This document shows, in pieces, positions 31,579 to 41,741 of a stretch of 64,000 nt of DNA. Within the stretch, counting starts at the first letter, position 1; each line of letters begins with the position of its first letter. Both the position numbers and the translations under genes were made by a program. The DNA comes from Branchiostoma belcheri (taxonomy: Eukaryota; Chordata; Leptocardii; Amphioxiformes; Branchiostomatidae): positions 1,258,265-1,322,264 of the forward strand of contig NW_017804442.1 in NCBI RefSeq assembly GCF_001625305.1, given 5' to 3'. The notes under the pieces are model-generated. The model saw nothing but the letters and a program-made list of their open reading frames with translations. It was not told the origin of the DNA and made no database searches.

Positions 31579-34392
31579 ATGGCTTATAACCTACTGATAT
31601 CGCTTCTGCTGGTTGTCTACGGCGTCCCGAGTTGGGCCAGGTTGTCTGCAGGTCGCAACCTCAGCGTGTCCGTGCCTGAAACGGCGAACCCTGGGACAGA
31701 GATTGTCGCTGCCAGCGAGCTGTTGGCCACACGAAAAGCGGAACTTCCGTGTGCGAAAACGGAGGGAGATCCGTACGGCAGGTTCCGTCTGACCGAGGAG
31801 TGCGCCCTTGTGGTCGCCAACCCTCTGGACTGGTCAGTACAGCGGGAATACACAGTCAAGATTCGCGTCGGTGGTCTAGTGGACGAAGTCGTGACTGTCT
31901 TGATACAGGTTACCGACGTGCCGGGCTATCCTCCCGTGTACAACGAGACGTGTGAAACTCCCACCAACCCAACCGGTAAGGACACTGGAGAATATCTGTT
32001 TAGCTTGCAACTCAAAGGGGAAGCTGAGATAGAGAGTGGGGATGTGGTTTTACTAAGCTCCGGAGTGAGCAAGCCACGAAATACATGGGAAAAAACGAGC
32101 CTCAGACAGGCACCATGTCCGCTGGACGAAGAAAGTGGTACTTGTCGAGTGAAGGCTATATGGCCTGTACATTCTCGGACTGATATTGTAACAGCAGAGG
32201 AGCTAATTACGTACGGGAAAGTCCGTAAGGTGACTTGTCGTACAGATTTCAGCAGTCATAATTTTGCCGAGCTGTTTGATTATGGACTTGATTCACAACA
32301 TCCTGTCTTTCCTCTGACACAGTGTTTACGTACGAGTGGGAAATTTATTGCCATGGGGAATTTTTCATTTCCTTCCAAGACCACGTTACGTTACGTCTGC
32401 AAAGTTCCCAAATTAAAAGGACCTGTGCGTATAAGCAATTATAAAAACCCGATAAAACTTATAAACGTGCAGTCTTTACACATAGACGTCCACTTAAAAG
32501 GCTGTCCTGTTGGGAAATTCGGCTTACTCTGCGACCAAACCTGTATCTGTAAGAACGGCGCCCGCTGCCACGGGTTTAATGGTGCGTGTAAATGTCAACA
32601 CGGCTGGCAGGGTGTCGCCTGCGACATTCCCAAACCTGACATTTCCGCAACAACGACGCCTGGCGATTCGCGGGAGATTTACATTTCCGCCAACGTGACG
32701 ATTCACTGCCGCGTGTACCACATGGGAGTCGAAACTTTGTTACTGCGGTTTCCTAATGCTTCTGAAATAGTCAATGCCGGTGTAACTCAATTGGACATAA
32801 ATATTTTCAACACACAGTTACGCGACGACGGTCTCTATACGTGCCAGGCCAGAGACAAAGACGGAAAGGTCTACGATGCAACCATTGTGTTTGACGTCAA
32901 CTGTCCACAGAACAGAAAAGGCGAACTCTGTGAGGAAGTGTGTGATTGCCTACAAGGTGCCAGCTGTGACCGGTGGGCCGGTTGTGTCTGTCCGCCGGGA
33001 TGGACGGGAACCAGGTGTCAGACAAAATGTCCCCATGGCACGTACGGTAAAGACTGTGCAAGGAACTGTACATGTCAAAACGGGGCGAGCTGTAGCCCTA
33101 GCGACGGCCGGTGTAACTGCACGTCAGGCTGGTACGGAGCAGACTGCGACGGACCCTGTCCCAAAAGCCGGTACGGTTGGAGGTGCCGGCAGGTTTGCAG
33201 CTGCCAAAACATCGGCACCTGTCACAACGTGGACGGCAGCTGTGCGTGTGTGCCACCGTGGGAAGGGAGGAACTGCGAGAGGGTTCGAGTCACCCAGGCT
33301 TATACATCGCTGATCGAAGTCCTTGTTCCCCTGGGATCGGTACTCCTGTTTGCAACAGTAGTATTTATCATGCTCTATAAGACTGGCTGTTTCGTGAAAA
33401 AGGAAGACCACGAAGCGGAAGTTTTGCGTGAGCTGAAGCGTGTGGAGGAGGACCTAGCGCAGAGCCTACAGCCGGGCTGGCTCAAACGCTGGCAGAAGAA
33501 GATCCAGCATCTTACTCCTGGTCCCCTGATAGGGATAGGAAAGTTTGGGCAGGTGATACAAGCTCGGCTCCGCACGCCGAAAGGGGACGTCGTCGTGGCC
33601 GCCAAGACCGTCCGCGCAGGAGAGGCGCAGTCCTACCGAGACTTTTACCGGGAAGCCGCCATCCTGGTCGCCGTGCATGAAGAGAAAGACCACGACGTTC
33701 GCAGGTCACACATCGTCCAGCTCTTGGGGATCATCACCAAGTCGAAAGAAAAGTACATCCTGCTAGAATACTCCCCGAAAGGAGACCTCTTGTGGGTCCT
33801 TCAGCAGTTCAGAAACAATGAAGACGAAGCCCTGGCCGTCCTGCTTGGCCATTTTCTTCGGTACGCGGTACACGTGGCACGCGCGCTGGGAGAACTCCAA
33901 CGTCTGCGAATCGTGCATCGCGACGTCGCCGCCAGGAACGTGCTGATCACGGCGGACGACGTGGCCAAGTTGGCAGACTTCGGGCTGGCGCGAGACGTCT
34001 ACACCGCCGCTGATTACGTCTCCACGAGTCACGACGGGTGCTACAAGCTCCTTCCGCTGAAGTGGATGGCGCTGGAGTCCATCGAGACCGGCGAGTACAC
34101 CTGTCAGAGCGACGTCTGGTCCTTCGGCGTGCTGCTGTGGGAGATCGCCACGCTGGGACAAGATCCGTGCTACGGCGACAAGAATCACCCGAGTTTTCCG
34201 GAGCTAGCTGTGATCCTCCGGCGGGGAATCCGGCTGCCGAGACCGGCGGGGTGCTCGGGGGATCTGTACGGGCTGATGCGGGCATGTTGGCGGGAAAACC
34301 CTACCGCGAGACCGGAGCCAGATGCGTTGGAAAAGTCGCTGGAAGAACTGATGAAGCCGTATGAGATTCTTGAGCGAGAGACGGCATTATAG
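31579..34392 (+). CDS. Receptor tyrosine kinase, cadherin-EGF-Ig-EGF3 type (gene E)
   Basis: A single uninterrupted 2814-nt frame, 937 residues. A signal peptide (residues 1-20) is followed by a cadherin-like stretch (about 25-130, with VPETANPGTEIVAA, LDWSVQREYTVKI and VTDVPGYPPVY). A unique block comes next (about 130-305), then an EGF-like repeat (about 308-350), an Ig-like domain (about 352-440, DDGLYTCQA) and three EGF-like repeats (about 441-569). After these come a transmembrane helix (about 575-603) and a tyrosine kinase (about 645-915) with GIGKFGQV, the VAAKTV lysine, HRDVAARN, DFGLARDVY and WMALES. It should signal from the plasma membrane on binding an unknown ligand. The Met at 31579 is preferred over an upstream in-frame Met (31516) because it starts the signal peptide and is shared with gene D. 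Kinase style and cadherin-like N terminus recall RET, while the EGF/Ig mix recalls Tie; neither name fits fully. Confidence 0.92.
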   Translation: MAYNLLISLLLVVYGVPSWARLSAGRNLSVSVPETANPGTEIVAASELLATRKAELPCAKTEGDPYGRFRLTEECALVVANPLDWSVQREYTVKIRVGGLVDEVVTVLIQVTDVPGYPPVYNETCETPTNPTGKDTGEYLFSLQLKGEAEIESGDVVLLSSGVSKPRNTWEKTSLRQAPCPLDEESGTCRVKAIWPVHSRTDIVTAEELITYGKVRKVTCRTDFSSHNFAELFDYGLDSQHPVFPLTQCLRTSGKFIAMGNFSFPSKTTLRYVCKVPKLKGPVRISNYKNPIKLINVQSLHIDVHLKGCPVGKFGLLCDQTCICKNGARCHGFNGACKCQHGWQGVACDIPKPDISATTTPGDSREIYISANVTIHCRVYHMGVETLLLRFPNASEIVNAGVTQLDINIFNTQLRDDGLYTCQARDKDGKVYDATIVFDVNCPQNRKGELCEEVCDCLQGASCDRWAGCVCPPGWTGTRCQTKCPHGTYGKDCARNCTCQNGASCSPSDGRCNCTSGWYGADCDGPCPKSRYGWRCRQVCSCQNIGTCHNVDGSCACVPPWEGRNCERVRVTQAYTSLIEVLVPLGSVLLFATVVFIMLYKTGCFVKKEDHEAEVLRELKRVEEDLAQSLQPGWLKRWQKKIQHLTPGPLIGIGKFGQVIQARLRTPKGDVVVAAKTVRAGEAQSYRDFYREAAILVAVHEEKDHDVRRSHIVQLLGIITKSKEKYILLEYSPKGDLLWVLQQFRNNEDEALAVLLGHFLRYAVHVARALGELQRLRIVHRDVAARNVLITADDVAKLADFGLARDVYTAADYVSTSHDGCYKLLPLKWMALESIETGEYTCQSDVWSFGVLLWEIATLGQDPCYGDKNHPSFPELAVILRRGIRLPRPAGCSGDLYGLMRACWRENPTARPEPDALEKSLEELMKPYEILERETAL

Positions 34393-34860
34393 AGTGTCTG
34401 GCTTCTTGTATGTATATTGGGGCCAGAAAGTGACACTGGCTTGTAGAAAAATGCGAATTACTTCCTAAACCTAATAGACATAGTCAATACCTCTAGATAT
34501 TATACATCTATACAGTTGTGCCTGTCGGCCACCGTAGTTTTCGTCATTATCTCCGTCGTTTAGAGGAAGTCGTTATCTTCCATTGTTAGATAATATCGCC
34601 TTTGTTGAACCTTTGCTGTATGACTTAATCTCCAAGCAGATGCATCGGTGGCTTAAAAATACAGAATCAGACGACCATATGATATGAGTGATAGACCGTT
34701 TATTACGTAGAAGTTTTCAGCTGATGTGAAAGTCGATAACCCGGTGCTGGTCACCATGGTTACTCCACGTCAGAGGTCACGTGACACAGCCTACCCGACC
34801 ATCAGCCCGTCCCCTGGAGAAACATTCAATACATTCAGGGAAAACAAACGTCAAAACAAA
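34393..34860. other. Region downstream of gene E with inverted repeat copy
   Basis: No clear poly(A) signal was assigned. Bases 34619-34825 are the inverted copy of the repeat at 31033-31200, so gene E is bracketed by inverted repeats. Confidence 0.5.
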
Positions 34861-35096
34861 TTTGTCCTGCGGAGCACAACAATTGCTATTTTGCACATAC
34901 AGCACCATCTGTATAGCATTCTGTGTAGCTACAATTTGGGGGTTATTTCTCGTGCAACGCATCACACTTCAGTGAAACGCAACAAATGCGGAAGTAACTA
35001 TGCCACTGCAGGGCAAAAAAAATTGGGGGTCTATGATCTAATTAAGACATGAAATTATTGAAAAATACTGTGCCAGGAATGTCAGCAGGACAAGGG
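34861..35096. mobile_element. piggyBac-like MITE
   Basis: About 235 bases with left end TTTGTCCTGCGG and right end GCAGGACAAGGG followed by TTAA. It is highly similar to 40982-41226. The CCCTTGTCCTGC termini and TTAA suggest a piggyBac-type non-autonomous element. Confidence 0.6.
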
Positions 35097-35537
35097 TTAA
35101 AAACGTCACAAACATGTATTAACAGTTTCCCTCTGACTTCAATCAGCTAAAAAGGTGATAGAATGATACACTAGAGAGAGCCTACTAAGGCTTTTACATC
35201 GAAAATGATTTTCTTTTTTTTAACCTTCAGCCTGCTAATGTAGCCGTTTGGCACCTAGGTTGCATTAGTTATTCTCCTCCAGCACATCTTCTGTTTCGTT
35301 CGATTAGTATATTTACTTTCTGTATTGTTTTTGTTTTATGTATGTGCAAATAAACAAACAAAAATGGCATTCCCCATGTCGACCTCTTAATCGGCAAGAT
35401 TCTGACACCTTTGACCTCCTTGCAGTCATGTTTGTCAATCTGACACCCACCCACCCACATGCTGTCAACCTCCTCGAGCAAACAGACACACAAACCCACA
35501 GCTCTGCCACCCAAAACAATACTTCCGTAAAACGGTA
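35097..35537. other. Non-coding, nothing recognised
   Basis: Only short frames of low confidence occur between the MITE and the PLE fragment. Confidence 0.45.
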
Positions 35538-36060
35538 GTGTCTTTAAGGCGGAAGGGGCAGTGTGGGTCTAGGGCACGCAAAGCTAACCCTTCTCCTTCT
35601 ACCACCTTTTACTTCCCCAACCAAAGTCAGGTAACCATTGTACACCTGAGTGGGGTGGGGAAAGCAAACTATACCGGGAAGTCTGAAACAGAGTGGTCTT
35701 TAAAAGCCAGGTTTCAAGAACATACATGGCCTAGCTCTGCCAGTTCAGAGGTGTCTCAACGCATCCACATAGAGTCACCCGGACATTTTGTTTCACTTGA
35801 TACTGTAAGGATTTTAGACACTGAACAAGACTATTTCTTGAGAGGGGTGAAGGAAGCCATATGCATCAGGGCCCATTACCCTTCATTGAACCGCGACGGG
35901 GGCCGACATCGCCTACCAGATACCTTTGACCCAGTGCTGAAGTCACACGTCAAAGAAGCCACGTGACAAGTCTCACTGGGTCAGTCTACTGAGGAAGACC
36001 AGGGTGATTGGTCGAAAGCTCTAGGTGAGATGATTTTTGTGTTGGATCAAAAGTTTTAAC
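35538..36060 (+). mobile_element. Penelope-like element fragment (GIY-YIG region and 3' end)
   Basis: The open frame ending at 35966 contains YTGKSETEWSLKARFQEH, then RGVKEAICIR and LNRDGGRHRLP. This is the order expected in the C-terminal GIY-YIG endonuclease part of Penelope-like retroelements (YxGxT..L..R..EH, then KEAI..R....NRD.G). The RT is missing. The downstream 3' part is repeated at 15268-15456 and 18050-18193. Family assignment is from motif recognition only. Confidence 0.68.
35984..36026 (+). ncRNA. Hammerhead-ribozyme-like motif in PLE 3' end
   Basis: The order GTCTA, CTGAGGA, A, GACC, nine-base loop, GGTC, GAAAGCTC, TAGGT fits a minimal type-I hammerhead. CUGANGA is followed by a 4-bp stem II (36 kb numbering: 35997-36000 with 36010-36013), GAAA, a minimal stem III (A-GC-U) and C17. 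Stem I would be 5 bp (two wobble pairs). PLEs are known to carry such short-stem-III hammerheads. Activity is not shown. Confidence 0.5.
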
Positions 36061-36118
36061 TTTAAACATGTACCGGGAAGTGTTAGAATCACAGCTGATT
36101 TGCTGAGTTCAGACTTAC

Positions 36119-38651
36119 AGTCGCAGCGGCAGGTGTCGCAACCATTCTCGTCCTGCAGTACTCCGTTCGGACACCAGAGGCCGCACATGACGTCTGGGCA
36201 CACTGGCGCCTCTGCAAACATTAAAAAACATAATTTGTTTTATTATTCTTGGTGCCGAATTGGGTGCTAGAATCGGCTACTGGAAGCGGCTGCGAAAAGG
36301 GCTCTTAGGTTCGGGTACGACGAAGGACGGCTACATATGTGACATATCGTGGGCGTGGTCAACCACAGTTCCTATAGTTGGTTTAATTGCTATGTTGCAA
36401 AGCTACTACAATATCTGCTTGGAGTTGAGAGTGCGACTAGTGGTACGTTTCCTTCGCGTATGGGATGGTTTACGGCTTAATCGTATAGTTAGAACCTCCT
36501 TATTGAAATCTGGGAAAAGGGGGGGGGGTTCCTACCGTTGCACATGCAAGTGTCGCAACCGTTGTCGTCCTGCACGTGACCGTAGGGACACCAGACGTCA
36601 CACGGCAGCGGCGGGCACTTTGATCCGGCTGGAGGGGGAGGCCGAAAACATATCAAGTTACGTCACATGTTCTAGAGGTCACGTGTCTGCAACGAGTGGG
36701 TCATCCCTTCTGAAGATGGGCGTAGGAATGATTAAAATATCGATGAGTTGATAGTTTTTCTTGTTTGTCGAAAATTCTTCCTGAATATGTCAATTATTTG
36801 AAAGAGTGGCTAAGACTTCCTTTGTTCCAAAGACTCTATCGTTACTATACTATTCATTAAAATACAAGGTGGCGGCGGAAATGACGCCACGTTACACTTA
36901 CAGACGTCACAGCTGCAGACGTCACATCCGTTCTCGTCCTGCGCCCAGCCATTGGGACAGTACATCTCACACATCACGGGGCTGCATAGCGGCTGTGGGG
37001 CTAAACAAAACAGAACCGGACTGTCAATTCACTGTAGTTACAGCAAGTATACGAAAGCCACGCCTTCCGCACTAGTGTTCCAGTGCTGATTCAATGGACA
37101 AAACGGCGTCAGCACTGGACGTCCAGTACCGACGAGAGCCGAGCACTGGTGTTCCAGTGCTGAACGGCCTTTTTCCAGTGCTGAAGCGCCCTCACCACTG
37201 GTGTTCCAGTGCTGAACGTTGTCTGACCACTCGGTTTCCAGTGCTGAAATCCTTTCACTGGAACACCAGTGCTGAAATCCTTTCAGCACTGGTGTTCCAG
37301 TGCCAGAATCCTGTCAGCACTCGGTTACCAGTGCTGAAAGCGCGGCAGAATGGCGGCAGGAGGTTCGAAGGTCATTCAGCACTGGAAGTCCAGTGCTGAA
37401 GCCACTTTCCGCACTGGAACCGAGTGCTGAAAAAGGAAAGCGTGGTTTTCGTAGTTTTGCGTAGTTACATGTGATTACTACTGAAAATAGTCCCATCCCT
37501 ACCCGAAGTTGGGTGTTCATTTTATAGATGAATGCATTGTCATTTCCATCTTCACATCCGAATGCGTCTGGGGGGGGGGGTCTTTTGTTTGTCTGATCAC
37601 TTGCTTTATGTTACACATCAGTAAAGAGGTCGCGGTTGAATGTTGCCCGCCATTTTTGTGGCCTTTTGCCTTCCAATCAAATATATCGTGAGACATGTGC
37701 AGACAATCTGTGTGTGTTTTATCGCCAATCTTTCGAGTGTTTGAGAGAGTGGAGAAGAATTTCTGGGTTCCAAAGACTCTATGCATAGTTACTATGCGAG
37801 ACACTGAAATACAAGATGGCGGCGGACCTTAGCGATGACGTCACGTGAAAACACACGACACTTACTGTCGTCACAGCTGCAGACGTCACATCCGTTTTCG
37901 TCTTGCGCCCAGCCGTTGGGGCAGTACATGTCACACATCACGGGGGTGCATAGCGACTGGGGGGCTAAACAAAACAGAAACGGCTGTCAATCTACTGTGT
38001 GATTACTAGTACGTGCAATTACTACTCATGTAGACTTCATCCTAGTCCAGCGGCATAGGAGTTTTAAGACTCATAATTTTTCATAGAGGAGCGATATTGA
38101 AACAAGATTACCAGATCTGTGTACCTTGTAGTAGGTTATGGTGGCACATAAATTTTCAGGGAGAAATATTGATGTTCGATTTTTTGCCCCTCCCCCTTAA
38201 TCAGGGCACTAGAACGCTTCGCCTATTTTGGGGGTTCTAAATTTTTTTTATTGAATAAAACAATTCAAATACAAGGACGAAGTGGGACTGAACTCAAGTT
38301 ATACAACTTATTTTACAGCCCCACTTAACATTTAACATAAATACAATGGTCATACAAATAGTCGTAAAGTAGTGCGCTGAAAACTAGACCCCATACATAC
38401 AGTAATATATCAAAAGAGAAGTGTTCTATGATTTAGATATTACAAACAAAACAGAGTATACTATGTAACAAAAAAAAGTTTAGTGCCGCTTATACAAGCT
38501 TGGGTTCTAAATTCGAGATGACGTCGTACGACGTATGTTCCCTGGCTCTTACCGTTGTTACAGGCGCAAGTGTCACATCCATTGTCGTCTTGCACATGAC
38601 CGAACGGGCACCAGACATCACACATCACCCCGGGGCATGCGTACTGAGGGC
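36119..38651 (-). CDS. Antistasin-like protease-inhibitor domain array, partial gene
   Basis: Five minus-strand exons are visible: 38553-38651, 37866-37964, 36902-37000, 36536-36628 and 36119-36211 (99, 99, 99, 93 and 93 nt). Each is bounded by AG and GT, is phase 1-1, and encodes one six-cysteine unit such as CPGVMCDVWCPFGHVQDDNG or CPDVMCGLWCPNGVLQDENG, followed by GCDTCxC. The C-x4-C-x3-C...GC-x2-C-x-C spacing matches antistasin-type repeats, known as secreted serine-protease inhibitors in leeches and other animals. No signal peptide, first exon or stop was found, so both ends are missing from this model. Exons two and three are near-identical with matching flanks (CCAAAGACTCTAT, GATGGCGGCGG), a recent exon duplication. 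Confidence 0.75.
37070..37430. repeat. Palindromic minisatellite
   Basis: More than ten degenerate copies of a self-complementary unit around CACTGGAACACCAGTG, usually followed by CTGAA, with spacing of 20-40 bases. It lies in an intron of the antistasin-like gene, between its two duplicated exons. Confidence 0.85.
38240..38400 (-). mobile_element. Retroelement 3' tail-like sequence
   Basis: It starts with a TTTTATTGAATAAA-type end and contains GAACTCAAGTTATACAACTTAT and ACAGCCCCACTT-like blocks, which recur at 50867-51010. Likely the 3' end of a minus-strand non-LTR element. Confidence 0.45.
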
Positions 38652-39031
38652 CTAGTGACCAAATCAAAGTCATAAACGGGTATAAAGCGATTGAAGTCAT
38701 AAAGCGACAAAGTCATAAAGCGATTTAATAACTGATTTATAGTTCTGTATTAATTTTATAATCTTAATAGCTAAATTCGATTTGATAACTGATTTGTAGT
38801 TCTATATTAATTTTATGATCATATTAAAACTCTGTTTTCTTGTTACCTGGACGTTGCCCATGTTTTGTGATGAGTGCGTCACCACTATGTATTGTGTTGT
38901 TTGCATGTTGAGATAAAAAAGGGTATCATTTGCGGGTGCCAAATGTGCTTTTTTCAACACTTCACGTTCGGTATTACTTGAGCTTGAAAAACATATGCTA
39001 GGTAAAACGCCAAAGGACATAACGAGAAAGA
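38652..39031. other. Non-coding, nothing recognised
   Basis: A short duplicated phrase, ATAACTGATTTATAGTTCT and ATAACTGATTTGTAGTTCT (38728 and 38780), is the only structure seen. Confidence 0.45.
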
Positions 39032-39318
39032 TAACCTGAGTGTCAGCCTTGTTAGCTTTCGTCCGCTCCCCAAGATCCGCTCTCGAGCCTCTATCAGGCT
39101 TGGGGAAGCGGCTGGAAAGAGTAGAAGTTGGCCAAATAGAGAAATAACCATGCCAAGGGAGTTTGAACCCGGGGTGCGGCGAAATGTTCTCTCAACGGAC
39201 AAACTCCCTTGGCATGCTTATCACTCTCTATTTGGCCGATTCTACTCTTTCCAGTCGCCTCCCGAAGCCTGGTAGAGGCTACCGCTCCCCGCAAGCTAAC
39301 AAGGCTGACACTCAGGCT
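39032..39318. mobile_element. Long palindromic MITE (family M1, extended)
   Basis: The M1 core (39086-39280) is enclosed in longer inverted arms containing TGAGTGTCAGCCTTGTTAGC and its complement. The full palindrome is about 285 bases. Confidence 0.75.
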
Positions 39319-40136
39319 AAGAGAAAGATGTACATTACGTAAATACTTAATATAGACACAGGGTCTAATTTGGTGATTTTTAACCTTATTAAGTGTTGAA
39401 ACCACTTTTCTGAGAGCAGTTCCATCTGTTCAGCCATTTATCATCTTCAGCAAATGCAGCAATCTTATATGAGAAAATGTCTGTTTGTTCTTAATTCTAA
39501 CCATTGACGCAGAGTACATTTATATGACTGAACGACTGGAGTTCCGTCCGCAAATATTGGCCAGGAACCCTCCCGACTTCCATCAAGAGATACGTGAGGC
39601 CTGTAGGTTATCCTGTTGCCATGGCAACGTCCTTGCGTGCGGCAGGTGTGTCCGTGTCAGCGGGGATTCAGAGATATTCAAACTCTGGTGCATGTTTGTC
39701 AATAGCACCTCGTTGATTCTAGTACGCCAATTCACGTATTTACTAACGCAGGCCTAGCCTCTACCAGGACTTTGATGACTTCACTTAAATATAGGGTCCA
39801 CATTTAGCAGACGTTCAGAACACTTTATTCTCAATTACGTGACCTCTGACTTCCCTCCCTTAAGACCTGGCATGACCCCGATTACGAGTAATGGATCACG
39901 ATTATGACATTGTTTTGGTATATATATTGTAACAGTTGTATTGCCGTGTATATATGTGTTGTACCCAGGGCCACTCTGTAAAGCAGTGCTATGTCACTGA
40001 GTAGTGCCACCCTGGTTAAAGAATACAGAAATAAATAAATAAAAAAAAATAAAAGCATACAAGTTTGTTCGTAGCTATTCCTCCTGTGGTCCATAACACG
40101 GATTTGGCATCTAGACAGATAACAGACAGGGTATTA
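39319..40136. other. Non-coding, nothing recognised
   Basis: No exon with convincing splice sites or known domain was found. Short frames only. Confidence 0.45.
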
Positions 40137-40270
40137 GTCCGCTAAAGAAGTGCAGTTCGCTCCTAGAGTTCTCCTTTAGCAGACGAACTCCCCTGGCATG
40201 TCATATGTCTATTTGGCCAATTTCTACTCTTTCCAACAGCTTGCCTTCTGAAGCCTGGTAGAGGCTAACC
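40137..40270. mobile_element. MITE M1, right half
   Basis: It has the M1 inner segment (AGCAGACGAACTCCCCTGGC) and a right end CCTGGTAGAGGCTA. The left outer arm is missing. Confidence 0.65.
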
Positions 40271-40981
40271 GCACATCACCGATTCAAGAAATCCATGTCC
40301 AGAACTACTAATAGAAGCTCAAGACTAGAAGTGGGACTAACCTTGGAAAATCCCTGGAACAACAGCCGCTGGGGCGTGCTGGGAAAACCCGACCAAACAC
40401 AGGAGAAAAACTGACCACATAGTGCTTCTTATCCGAGCGCTGTAGTCCAAATGCCACTTGTCAAAAATATGCGCGTTGGTAACCGTTAGGCCACAGTAAG
40501 TAAATTTTATGAATGACATCCTCCTCAGACTTCAAACCTAATGCGAGCGGGCGAAAAAAAACAAGACGGGCCGAAAAAAACAAGGTTTCTACATTTTAAA
40601 ATTTTGACTCAATCATTGTACAAATGGTTTTGAATCAGTGGGAACATCACATATACACAGCCAGCATCACATATCACTGTATGTCTGTCTTGTCTCCTCT
40701 CTTCATAGTTATCTGCCATCCTCCTTTCAACATGACATCTTTGTCCATTTTCGGCATATGTTGACCACTGTCAGAAGGCAACAATTTTTTTTTCAAAAAT
40801 CAGGCAAAAATTGATGCGCGCGCTGATGTCATCCATAAAAATTACTTGTGTGTTTGCTATTACGTGTGGGGGAGGTTTGAGTGTGTTACAGGAACTGACA
40901 TGACCTAACCTCTGCAATGTTTATAATTATTCTGAACTCATATCTGATCTATGTATGTTAGGGGTAGGTTTTAGTGGCTTA

Positions 40982-41226
40982 CCCTTGTCCTGCGGAGCAC
41001 AACAATTGTTGTTCTGCACATACAGTACCATCTATATAGCACCCTGTATAGGTACGATTTGGGGGTATTTCTCGTGCAACGCTTCACACCGCGACCAAAC
41101 GCACGCAACGAACCCGGAAGTAACTACGCCACCGCAGGGCAAAAAAAAAAAATTGGGGGTCTATGATCTAATTAAGACATGAAATTATTGAAAAATATTG
41201 TGCCAGGAATGTCAGCAGGACAAGGG
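40982..41226. mobile_element. piggyBac-like MITE
   Basis: The ends are CCCTTGTCCTGC and GCAGGACAAGGG, followed by TTAA. It shares almost its full length with 34861-35096. Confidence 0.65.
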
Positions 41227-41741
41227 TTAAGTTTATTGTATGGCGTGTCATTCTGTGAGCTAGGAGGTTAAAAAGGGGGTCTACGTAGTGCGTTTCCGAC
41301 TTTTTTCTCAAGTTATTTGGTATGTGGGTAGGTCTTAGGAAGACCAGGCTTAAGGTTGTTTTGGAACCCAATGAAAATTTCATTGGATTGCTACACGGCC
41401 TCATACCTTCGCGAAATGATGTTAATCTTTATGTATTATCATTATCCTTTCATCGACTATGCAAATAAGGCAGCCACTGATTTAGCTACATATGTATGTT
41501 ATATTCTATCAAATGATGATGTTCTGAAGAGAAGACACAAGTTTGACTGCATGCAAGAATTTGCATTTTAATCAGTATCATGCGATATTTTTTTTTCATA
41601 TTAAACCTCCTTGGTTTGGTATGACCACCTTGGTGCTACCAAAGACACTAGGTTAGAACTGGGTTAGAGACTATGGAGGAAGGTTAGTAGATGTGTAAGT
41701 TGTCATTTAGTGCTGATTGACTGCTGAAGAAAACCGCCACA
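41227..41741 (-). other. 3' flank and 3' UTR of gene F
   Basis: It shares blocks with the regions downstream of G (52560-53213) and, more weakly, H: CATACCTTCGC, ATGATGTTA, GTATGTGGGTAGGTCTT and AAGTTGTCATTTAG. ATTAAA on the minus strand near 41570 is the best poly(A) signal candidate. Confidence 0.5.

Noticed and set aside
35269..35540. Overlapping frames of 66-81 codons on both strands
   Set aside because: No homology, no splice signals, and they end inside repeat sequence.
37094..37399. 101-codon plus-strand frame with repeated STGVPVL-like phrases
   Set aside because: It is a translation of the palindromic minisatellite; equivalent frames open on the other strand.
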